Origin: Tubiluchus corallicola
Lineage: Eukaryota; Priapulida; Priapulimorpha; Priapulimorphida; Tubiluchidae
NCBI GenBank assembly: GCA_030141605.1
Contig: JAQGDQ010000095.1
Location: forward strand, 186,001-250,000
Direction: 5' to 3'
DNA length: 64,000 nt
Positions within the stretch are counted from its first letter, which is position 1; each line of letters begins with the position of its first letter. Shown piece by piece: positions 40,285 to 52,700 of this stretch. Under the pieces are notes generated by a model. That model searched no databases, was not told the DNA's origin, and saw only the letters and a program-made list of their open reading frames with translations. The translations under genes were made by a program, and so were the position numbers.

Positions 40285-43200
40285 CTTTAGCATGTGGTCT
40301 AGTTTAGCAACATTTCTTCCATGTTTATCATGTAGTTGTTGCCTTATTTTGTAGTTTATCTATACAGTGATGTATGCAATGACATATATGCCACTGCAAA
40401 TCACTATGTAATATTATTAATTTTGAGGAAAAAACCAACCCTCAAACGACATTCGCCATATTTTAATATACACTTAAAAATGTTGAAATACGTGTATAAA
40501 ATGCCTTCTTAAAAATGCAACTAGGCATATGCAGAGTGCTGATTGCCTGCTGTTATCTAGCAAATTTATGAATGAACTCTTCTCTGTTTTCTGTAAAACT
40601 TCTATCGTGGCTTGGTGAGTGGTATACTAAATTAGCTACCCGTATGCAGATTGCAGAAGTGTCTGCCCAAACTTAAAAACTTACGCTCTAAGCCAAAAAG
40701 CCTCTACCCAGGGCCGGAAAATCTTGCCAGAATGGCAGACATAGTCCGCGGGACACTTATTCTGGCAGAGGGACACAAATCTTTTCTTATAGTACTTTTT
40801 CTCAAAATTTTAATTTCGATTTTTTCCTCAATTTAATAGTAAAAACTACGAAACTATTCCTCATTCTAGTACTCATCAAAGTTACATTGTTATTATTACT
40901 CGAGCTAAAATTTTTTCTGTGCACCTGCATACGCTACAATTTGTCCCTACGTATTGCATCATAATCAAAAGCTAGGTAGCGGCAGAACGTACAGGTGCAT
41001 TGTATGTGCATAATAATCATGCAGTAACTGAACTATTATAGTAGCAAACTCTTTCTATAAATAGGCTTGTTGCTATAAATATATTTTAATTTTTGCAGCA
41101 GTCAATTAATCTCCCTAGCCTCACCAATTGGTATTGTTAAAATTCACTTCATAATAAGTGTTGTCTTGCTCATTCATTGAATTGTGGTTGGCTTCAAATT
41201 ATAAATGTGTTATAGTTACAGTAGCAACTGGTCTTGCCACCTAGTCGCCAAGCAGTACAAGTCATCTTAAAAACTTTACCACTTAATTACTTTTTTGGCA
41301 CTCAAAAGAACTTCCTTCGGTAATTAAGCAACCTCAGACAGTGCCTGGAAAGGTGAGATATTTTTACAGAATTATTCTTTGAAATTGTGCCCTAGCAAAA
41401 TGATAGAACCTGTGAGCCAAACAAAATAAAGGGCTCTTACCTCAGTGTAGTTCTAAGAAATTTTGTGGAACAGTATTTAGGATAAGGCAAAATCACCTTG
41501 CTAAATGTCACAGTTTTAAATTACTTAACTCTACGTGTGTATAAACTACTAATTAATACTATGAGTGAGTGTAACAACAACTGAAATAATGTTTAAAGAC
41601 AGCAACTGTATTAACAATGGGAATAAAATGTAAGTGATGAAAATTCTAATAAAATTGATATTTTAGAAATCCAACTTTTCTAATCTTCATGGGGCTCTGT
41701 GGCTCTTTGTTGCAATACAGTCCCTCCTCTATTCGATACATAGATACTTGTACATTACTGGGATACCAACTTTTTGTCATTGGTTTTTCTACCTCTGCCG
41801 TGCTGTATTGGTTATAATCTGTAACAGCTCGTGTTATGGCTTTAACATATTCTGCGTAGTAGTACTTATTTATCCAAGAATATTTCAAAACATTTCACAT
41901 TCAACTAAGAAATAAATGAATTGATGTGTAGCATGTCCAGAAGTACTATAAGTAAGCTTCATTTTAAAATGCTAGCTACTCTGGCCCTTTTTTGGCAGTG
42001 CAAATTGAGAATGCATATTTGGCTGTTTCCAGACACTTTCCAAGTTAACACTTGCAAATGTATAAATAAACAGTTTAAATGTATTGAAGAATACTAATGA
42101 GTACTTTCATATTCATGTTCAAGGTGCTGAGCCTTTGTTTCTTGTTAAATTTATTATTACTGTACATAAATGTGAGTAGATACATACAAGTTGCGAATAC
42201 TAAAGTATCATTACTGTAACTCATAGAACTGTACGTGTATTGGTATATAGCACCTAAAGTATTGTTACTGTTGTACCAAACTAATATGGTTGTAATTATC
42301 ATGATAATAGAAAGCAAACCACAAACATTCCACTTAAATATATTGCCGATTTGAAATTTTGTCATATGTGTGTTAATTCAACTGATATAATTGGTTTAAA
42401 ATTCTAATTGCATGTATATATTAAATGTGTATGTTGTAAAAATAAATGAAAATTGTAATGCTTGAAATGATGTTTCAAACTTTGAACAGACATAATTTAT
42501 GCAGCTTTGGTTTTTCTAAATTGTGGCTACATCTATACAGCCATAGTGTTCTCTTTCTCCTAAAAATTGTGAAAAACTACAGCTGTACTATTTACAACAA
42601 ATTCTAGCAATGTTGAAAAAACACAACATTTATTTTTTCATTTATCTCTATATGGGAAAGTAGACATTCATTAATTACTAGCTAAGGTAACTCTATCACC
42701 TACTGTAAATAAACCAATGTCACATTCTTCTGTAATTACTAATGTTTGTAACATGGACTGTGAACATAACTATTATAGCAATAATTGTACACATACATTT
42801 ATCAAAATTAGCTGACAGTAGGCGTCTATATTCTACAGCAGAAGATTTTTAAAATAATAACAAGTTTAGGCTCTACTAAATTTTAACTAGCTTGAAAACT
42901 TGGCCATATTCCTGTTCTATGAAAACATTTGGTATTTGTAGTGCAGCTCTATAAACATAAATAATCATTAGCCTTGATCTCCTCAATTATATTTTAATAC
43001 GTATAACTATAAATATCATTCCGATTATTTTTGTAAATGCAAAATAATATGAAATTTACTTTTACAGATTATTGCAACAGCAAACAAGTGTCAATGAAGA
43101 CGTGAATGCATAAACATATCTTTGTGTGAAAATTTTAATGATCTCAACTGGTTCTATACATATATAACTAAGATCTACTGTGTATCAATCCCATCAATCT

Positions 43201-43761
43201 TCAGATATTTTATCAATGAAAATAATAACTCAATACAGTCACATAGAGCAAGACGAACAGTGTTTAGAAACTACACTACAATCATCAGCAAATTACCTTG
43301 GCAATACATAGACCCATTTGCAAATTATTTAGTTATTTGTACAATGAAAATCCACCAAACCAATTCGGCACACTGTACTAGGTACTCGATGAAGTACAAA
43401 GTACACATCAAAAACAAGTGTGCTTAAACACAACATCTGATAAAGCGCATAACAAATACGATTTTAATAGGTAAAAGGCAGCATTATTTCTGAAAAATGA
43501 TCAAATATTAAGTCAAACTAGATTAATTATACACATAATTACCACACACATTATTGTGTAACTTATATGCCTATAACACAAACGTATTTCGGTTATGTAC
43601 AATAATGGCAGCATTCGTAAAAATCATTTTAATTAAAACAATTTAATCTATAAATGCTAGTAACCAATATTTAATTTTCGATATTCTAATTCACACTATT
43701 ACAGAACAACATATCAGCAACTACAGATACAGAAAGCCATTTTACTGTACTAGTTGCTCAC
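40285..43761. other. Convergent gap between AP2S1 and the RhoGAP gene
   Basis: About 3.5 kb of AT-rich sequence with one copy of a dispersed repeat (41155-41440). Open frames at 41646-41888 (-), 42075-42365 (-) and 43122-43427 (+) show no recognisable domain and no supporting splice structure, so I do not call them. An AATAAA near 42440 could be a distal AP2S1 signal. Confidence 0.45.
41155..41440 (+). repeat. Dispersed repeat, copy A
   Basis: Shares long stretches with the reverse complement of 61883-62090, for example TTGTGGTTGGCTTCAAATTA and TAGCAACTGGYCTTGCCACC, then GGTGAGATATTTT further on. Copy A has about 80 bp near 41270-41350 that copy B lacks. There is no coding capacity, and the family is not recognised. 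Confidence 0.75.
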
Positions 43762-46700
43762 TCATATCATGTCAACTTTTGCTCTCCTTAATGGGTGCCG
43801 GTTTCCAGTTGGATGCCTGGGAGAAACTTTGTATTTGGTTTGTGGAGAATCCTTTCTTTGTGAAGATCTGATGCGAGGAGAAGAACGAAGTTGAGGTGAA
43901 TGAACACTAGGTGAAGAATGAAGGCGCTTAAGAGGCTTTCTACTACTGTGGCTCCGAGACATCTTCATAACAGCACTTATTGTTGGTGCATTTTCCCTCA
44001 CAATGTGTTTTCTGATAGTCAGCTTAGTAGAGTATTCACCTAAATTCTCATTGCATATATCACGAAGTGGAGAGCGCCCCTTGGTCAATGCTTTCTCAGA
44101 ATTTACAATTGGCATGATTTGGGAACTGTCAGAACTACTCGCCACAAACCTTGTCTTGTCAAAGTGAATATCTTGGCTGTCACCAACAATATGCATTTTC
44201 ATACCAACTTCAAGCACATCTGGATTATTACAAGCATGCTTTATTTGCTTGGCATCGTTCAGCCTAGAACTTTTTCTTCTGGTGACCTTGCCAGGCTGAG
44301 GTTTTGACAAATCTGTTGCAAATGCATTACTGATGGAGCTATATTTATGTTCTGAATGGTCTGCAAAAGCAGGGCTTGGTGACTTTATTTTTGGATTAGC
44401 AACAAATTTCGTCACATTCCCAGATTGTACAATAGAACATATTTGTTGCGCAGCTTCCGGATCTTTTACAAATATGCTTGGTATTCGAAGAGGGCGCTTC
44501 CTTCCATGTTTAAAATTTGGACGATGGATACCTGTACAAGAATTGTGATGTTTATGCCTACCCATTTCCTGTTCATACTTGTTTACATTTGCAGCAACAC
44601 TTCCAGCTTTATGCCTGGCAATTTCAGAAATGCTTTCCCTCATAATTGACTCGTTCGTCAGTGATCTCCTTCCTCTTAACTCAAACTGCTTTACTTTAAT
44701 GCCTACTTGAGGTGGAACCAAATTTGCAGGTTTTGTCAACTGTGCCGGATGAATATGACACACCTCACTTTCTTTATGCGAGGCCTTATCTAAACAAACT
44801 GACCGTCTAGTAATGACATGTGGCACACTAGCTTTTGCTAAGTGCTTGTTTGGGACAAATCCAGCTCGTGTGATCATTCGATTAGTAGTTGCTTCAATAG
44901 GTAATCTTGCTCCAGACTTAGTGAATACCTCTCGTAAGTATGCTTCCGAAGGACCAAACTGGCAATTGTCATATGACCTAGATTTTGGCATTGCATACTT
45001 TCTAGCCTTTAATCCACTACCAAGTTGAGTGTCAGTTACTGATCTATGTCTTAGAGATCGCCTTGCAACTTCGTATTTTCCGGCAGACACTTTTCGTGGT
45101 GATAGCATCTTTCCTTTGAATTTGGAATTATCAGTAATCACATCTTCAGGCATAGGCTGTTTACCTTCAGGATCTTGCAGACCATGTGCAACATCAGTTC
45201 TTTTTTCTTGTTCTTTGTCATCAAGATTTAAATTGCATTCAACCTTTAGTCTCACATCATCCTTTGTAGGCAAGGGAGAAAATTTAGAATTATCGTCCAA
45301 CTTTGTGGAATTTTCGTGTATGGTAGAGAAGTCCGATGTTGGTGTAGCTGCCTTAATCTGATTTACTCCGCAATAAACCAGGCTAGATATGCTCTCATTT
45401 CTATAGACAGTGGTTAGCTCTTTATTATTACACAACTGTTCTTTAACCATTACACATTTTACATTGACAACATCAGTGGTATTATTGTCCACCTGATTGT
45501 GAAGAGCAGCAGTCGGGGATTGAAGTCTCGCAACACTTAGCTTCTTTCTTAATGAATGTTCTACATCCACAACATTTTTATCAGAAAGATTAGCATCATG
45601 TCTGCTGGGGCTTATATCAGAATTTTCATTAAAATCAAGGGCTTTTGGGGTTTTGATCATACCCTTGGATTCATTTGAATCCTCATTTGATTGTGTAGAA
45701 TGAAAACGTTTTTGTCTGCTTCTCAAACCAGTTTTTACTGAATTGGGTTTACCGCGACGGAGTGAATATCTCCATCTCTCATCCAAGTCAACTTCCTCTC
45801 CTGCTGTAGTTAATTGCTGCAAATTTTCAGGAGTAGATACTGAATCAATTATAACTGCCTTGTCTTTTAACTGCTCTAATGTCTTGGAACTTTGCTGCAA
45901 ACTTTCAGGAACAACTAAAATTTCAGAAGAACTTCCACAAATTGCATTTGATTCAGGAACTGCTAAAGGGGCAGGAGGTTGCACATCGTGCACTTCATGA
46001 AGTGACGGTGATTTGATTTCTGGTCCTGCCGACAAGTCTGCAAACATTAAAAAACTTTTGGATGCTGAACTACCCATGGCTGAAGTAGAACATGAGAGTT
46101 TATTTCGGGTATATCTTCTTTTGTTGTGTTTTTTTAAGCTACCGCCTGCTGTTATGTTATCTTTAGGAACAATGAGTGCAGCAGGAGAACTTGGACATTT
46201 TGCATGCTTTGGCTCCTTTCCACGAGATTTACGTTTCCTCGCACTCAACACACTAAAAAAGCTATGTTCATGTGAAGTCTCCTCACTGACTTCAGCTGAG
46301 CCCCTTATGTCAGATGAAGGGTTTGCAACAGAGTTGAACATCTAAAAGTAAAGTTTAAAATCTTAGATTTAAATGTAAAGCACCAAAATGCCTGACCATA
46401 AACAAGCTGAAAATCAATTTTCTCAAACTGAAATTGTAAGAGTAGAATTACCTGAAGCCTATTAATCCAAGTTATGCAAATAACAGTAATCTTCTTGAAT
46501 ATAAAATAAATAAGCAAACCTGTTCTGAATCGGATTTTCCACCACTCTGCCTTCGGAATTTGGACATTAGTTTCGAATGACCTTTACCAGCTAGTTTGTC
46601 CTGATAGCCAGATTCGTTTCTAAAATTACAGAAAATTGAAAACTCAGTGTTACTCAATAACTGATATGCAAGTTTCTTTTCATCTTCATAGATGTGACAC

Positions 46701-49700
46701 AGGAGAATTATTGGTTCAAAAGTTACTTTTGCAATATCCAGTATCCATTTTCTACAAATCGGTTTGAAATGTTGCATTATGAATGTTTGATCCCTTTGGC
46801 GCCAAAACCACATTTCCTAATATTTTTGCTCTATTGTTATTAATCAAAACTTCATTAATTGTGGGTTTGTTCTCTCAACCATCGTTATTGCCTCTATTAT
46901 CATCAACACCACCACTATTTTCACTGCCAACAACATCGCTATTCGAACAGGCTCTATGCAGGATGCAAAATGTTATTTTATAGAAAGCAAATCTGACATA
47001 CAGATTTGAAAAAAATTGTTTTTTCATTTACTTGTGAAAGCTTTTCCCCACAATATCACAAGCAGGGCAATCTTTGTACAATAACTAACTTAATAACAAT
47101 AATGAGCTGGTGAGCTATAGGCTACTCTAATGTGCTCAGCTCAGGCCTCATAAATTGGCATACATTCAGAAGATAAACCGAACCGCTGATGCACCTAAAC
47201 TCATATCACATCTCATGTCCTAATTAACAGATTTTTTTCCAGTCTCAGAACATTCAAGCCAAGCAAAGCTGGCTGCTAGCTAAAAATACTCTAAAGAAAC
47301 AAACCACAGAAAACAAAAGTTAACTTTACCGTTTCATCTTCTTGTTACTGTGAAAAAAACGCCGTGGAAACTTAGGGGACTGTGCTGCAAGCCCCAAGCC
47401 TCCTGCTAAAAAAGAAAAATGAGTTTATATGACAGTAAACTATTTAAGATCAGCCAACCTCTTTTTAGTTATGATATAATAATGGCAATGAAAAAAATCT
47501 GCAGTATGTGCAAACACAACCTTCCTTAGTGATTCTTATTACATCTTTTCAGATTAAATATTTTGGCTGGTACCTGTATATGTGATTCATACAAAGTGGT
47601 TTGATAACATTTTTGAAGTTCTTTTGCCATTTTCTAATTGTACATCATGTCATGCAAGGCAAATGATCAAATGCCAAATCAAAAATCTTGTTAAGAAATT
47701 TACAAAATTGTTATAGAAAACATGCCAGTACCAGTCTTGACTTGCTTTATGCTGTGTAGTTAATAAATGTTAAACCTATGATATGATGCATTTTGCTAAT
47801 ATTATACAAGACAGAGTTCAAATTTGGTATCACTTGTTAATTAATAATAAAACAACAATACTATGATAAATTTGTGATTATGGGCATTTACAGTTAAAAT
47901 CTATTGTTAGTTAAGGCCAGTTAATTTCTGTTTCACTGCTCTGCAGTGGGATTGGGTAGCACAGAAGGATGCAAGTTCAGGCCTTTTTTCCATGTAGATG
48001 TCCAGCACAGAGTGTACAACATGAGAGTTAATGGACATAAGGTCTCAAGCTTAGCAGACAACTATTCAACAACATTTTTCTCTAATACATTAGCCGCTGT
48101 TAATCGTTATTTAACATAAACAGTTAAGTTTGTTAATTCTGGCTTACAACCAGGGCCAAGTTGTCCTATTGTCTTATATAAGGGCTGCAACCTAGAGTCC
48201 CTCAACCTTGGTAATATTTTTTCACTATGATTGTGTTGAAATATTTGTTAATTTGGTTTGCTATAAATAGTAAAGAATATTGGTATTTCTTAAAGAACAT
48301 TTTTATCGACAAGCAAAAGATAGCTTTTCTAGTTTATTTAAAGAATTTGCAATAAGTTTACTTCAAGCTATGTATAAAGCTAAACTATGTCTCTAAAATA
48401 CATAACGAGTAAAACATTTTCAAGACAGGTGCGGACGAGTCAGGAAGTGGCTGCATTTGTGGAGGCCCAATAATCTCATTAGCCCAGGGGCCCCAAAAAC
48501 AAAATCCAGCCCTGCTTACAACTACAATTAGTTGGTCAGTTATGAACAGCTATTTGATTAATTTGTCATATTTAATGTTACCTAACAGCTTGCAAAAATT
48601 AAACAAAAATGGTATTTAATTTCTTTTTGAATATCCTATGTATGAATCAGTTATATGCAAAGAATTGTCATCTTTCTTTCACAGATAACTCACAAAATTG
48701 TATTTACTGCATATATATTTAACTATACAGCCTTAACAAGCTTTGCAAATGCTTGCATGTACGAAATACAATTCTGACAGGAAGTACAAAAATGTTCAGC
48801 TGCTAATAAATAATAAACATACCATTTTTTAATGTGCTACTTGGTGTAGTCAGAACACTTTGGCCAGGCAAACTGCTGAGAACCGATTTCCTGAAAAAAG
48901 TCAGTATGTATTATTGCATATGAATAATCAACAATCCCGATATGACAAAATATCATCCAGTATACGCTGGTGCTAGGACTAAAAAGTCCTAGAAGAGCTC
49001 ACAATGGCTATAAAAGTAGCAAACATTATAAATGTGAACTACTTTTTTTCATGTATCAGCTGCAACATTTAAGGAAATTCTCTACTGCAATAAAGGAAAC
49101 TTTTAATAATAATTACTATTTCGTAAAAAACTGCTAGTTTAAATTAGCACTTATTTGTAATTAAACACGAAACCTGTACTAGCATTACTGGTAAATGTAA
49201 AATAAATTTAATTCTCAATCACCTATTCAAATAAAATGTCACAAAAATCAGTGAAGTATATCATATATAAATGTGATAATATAATTGTCTTAACTGTGCA
49301 GCAGGTTTACATAAAGTTAAACGGTAAAGGCAATATACATACATGCTTTAAAACCAATTAGGAAATACTAATCACACTAATACTAAATTACAATGACTGA
49401 CCGGCCTAGCATGTTAAAAGCACTTTTACAGTTTACAATGGCTACTCACTTCTTTACTGCAGACAACCCCAAATCTCCAGATGCTTTTCTTTTTGATGCT
49501 GAACCCATAATTTTGGGTGTATGACAATAATCTAACTGGCTGTCTAAACTACCAGAAAGAGCCGACTTTTTCAATGTGCTGTCTTCATGTACCTTACTGC
49601 CTCGACGACTCCATTGCTTGAATGTACTAACTATGCCTACGGAAAAGAAACTTGGTAAAATTTGCATGCCATAATATGTCTACAGCTTCTGAGAATAGAT

Positions 49701-52700
49701 GTTTCAGAAAATAATCAAGAATGAAGGCTACTTTTAATACTCCAACCTTGATAAAGATATCAACTCAGCAACATGATTTATTATGATTAATAGTTTGACT
49801 AGCCACATAAACAAAGTTTGCTTTTATAACAAATGTTCCAACAAATGTGTCTAACCTGTCACTGATGAAATAACTTACCATTGCATCCAACAGATGACAA
49901 AAGATCTGATGGTGACCGTATAACCAAAAATCTTGCTGCCATTTTATTTTAGTACTCGTGGATAGCGCTTTATTTTGAAAATTAGATCTATAATCAGCTG
50001 TTATTTAGGGGATTATCTTGTTTTTTTAAAGCTTTTGATTCACTAGAGCGTGAACTTAAAATTGGATATTGAAAATTTGCACCTGTGAAATGCTGCAGTC
50101 ATTGCAATATTGGCTTTATGTAGATTAAAAAGGAAAAGGCGATGCAAAAATCGTACTTGTTGGTCAAAAAATTGGTTGCAGCAGCATGCTTTACAGGGTG
50201 CATATTTAAATTCATTGACTGAACTCAGGGATATGAATCCTTGGTCTTATAAAAAATTTCTGAGAATGGATAACAAGATATTTGCTGAATTAGTGGATAT
50301 GGTCCGTAAGGAAATTAAAAAACAGGAAACGTAACATGAAAGCTTGCACATCACCTTCAGCACACCTAGCGATTACACCACGTTGTTTAGCTGCAGGAGC
50401 TAGTTTCACTGACTTGCAGTATATATTTTGCATTTACAGAACAACTATTGGCCAGATAGCTCCAGAAATATGTCGAACTATAACAGTAGTTTTGAAAGAC
50501 AGAGTTTTGAAATTTCCAGCCTGACATTCACCACTCCACACTCTGACTAAACTGATCAGTTTTCTACTGGTCTAGAATACCGTTTACATTTATGTATATC
50601 ATGTCCCAATACAACTCGTGGAGAAACCAAAAAACAATGCTGGAATACTAATACCTGATTGGATAAAACGTTTTCAGCTCGCAGCTTACATCTTTTATTT
50701 CAAATTAATGTAGTCTAATTTGTATGATCATTTTAACACGGCTGACGGTTTGCGTATCTTGGCGGCCGCGTATCATTAGCTTAATATTTCTTTTCATAAG
50801 AATTCATAAACGCGGAACTTCTTGCATACATAGACATATACACAAATCGACTATAATGCAAGCAGCAGTTTATGAGATGCCCTTACCTAGACTTAGTGAT
50901 AATAATTAAAATTTCTAAATAGCAATGTACATGAGAATCGACAAGAGCAATTTATTTAAAAGCCGGACAAAAATTTTCATTAAGGACTACCAGCTGCTAA
51001 CACAAATCCGTTAGTGCTAGCCTGAACCTTACATTTCCAAAATCTGTTGACTTGTTGCAGAGCTCCTGAAATGACATATTAAAATTTTTATTTGCAATAA
51101 TTAACATATCTTTTAAACTTGCCTCCCAGTGAACTGCTTCTTCTTTTTTTGGCTGATTTGCTGATCTTTTCTAATTCATCTTCACTTTTCCACTGTGACA
51201 GAAACTGAGCCCTTTCTATAATTATTTCTGGCACCTTAAAATTTATACTAGAATCAATACAATATCAGGAAAAAGTTAAAAATACTCAGAGTCAAAATCA
51301 GAGTACTTAAAAGTCAAAATCAGGAGAAATACTTAAAAAGTTTAAGAAAACATGTCATAAAAAGACTATATTTACATTTATGGTTATCAAAGTTAACTGA
51401 TTTATATAAGTTATTACTTAAGAGCTTTTACTGTACGTTACAAAGTTACAAACCATTCCAATTTTAGCCGCGTGTGTAATAAGCATGCAAACAATGTTCA
51501 CTTGCTGCATAAGTGTTACAGCTGATGGCATTTTATCATTGCCTCGCATTAGATTTGGAGCCATAACAACAGCAAGGTTATTAGCATCCATCTTGTTTTT
51601 ATGTGAACAGGCTGAAATCTGAAAAAAAAATCATTCAACTAGCTAAATTTGCAATTAGTTTTAATTTACACAAGAAATTATACAAGCAATAATGTAAACA
51701 TCACTAAACAAGTATAAACAACTATTTTGCATAAAACTGGCTTAATAAGAGCAAATTGGAATAAACTTTTAAGTATAAAGCATAAAATTTTTATTGGAAC
51801 AGTATTTTAGTCAAGGTCATCTTCCAAACGGTTGAAAACGTAATTGCAGCCAGCATAGCACCTAAAAACAGTAGAAAAGAAAAGCCAATTTAAAAAGCAT
51901 TGCCATGTTACGAAACATTGCTTTTTGACTTTTCAGAATTCTTTTAGAAAATGTAGGACAAAGATCACCACTTTTTGTGTTAACAGTGATTGAAATCAAT
52001 CTGATGTAATAGTCAATAAAAAAATGTTCAAGATTATTTAAATTTCGAAAGTAACGTACATTATGAGATCTCAGAACTGTCTAGGGAGCTAAGGATTTAT
52101 CCAAATGCCTTCTTCAACATTAAAAAAATAAGTTTAAAAGATTATCCTACAACATTAAACAGAACATGCAAAAATGTTATGAGGCAGATCAACAAAACGG
52201 TGCTACCGTTATCAGCTACAGTAAATGTCCTGCTGTTGTAGATTGCTAAAACTATAAAACTGAACCATACAAAGTTTCATATTGGCTTCCCTACTGCACT
52301 AATTGGTACTTCACTTCATTAGTCGTAAGACAGAATAATAAATAATCTTACCCTTGCTAGAAAATTCATGAAATATTTTAGAACATGCAGGTGAGCTTTA
52401 GGCAGCAATGCACACAACAGCAACATGACAGATGTTCTTTGTTCCACATCGCGAATATCCAAGCACTTAATAAAGGCTTCGCCAAAGGGAGGCATTAACA
52501 AGGGCTCCGGAAGCTCACGGAAAAATATTTTCAAGACTGATGTAACATCATTTATATGTGAATCTGCTGGCAGTTGTTCTCCGGCATCCAATTTCCCCTA
52601 AAAGAAAATGTTATGTGTATAACTATGTATACACACACAAAAATACTACTGACATAGCTAATCAGCTGTGTTATATATATATATATATATTAGTTTAAAG

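Noticed and set aside
41646-41888. 80-codon minus-strand frame with balanced composition.
   Set aside because: No homology recognised, no convincing splice sites, and it lies in a convergent 3' region.
43122-43427. 101-codon plus-strand frame between AP2S1 and the RhoGAP gene.
   Set aside because: No domain recognised; composition is compatible with chance in AT-rich DNA.
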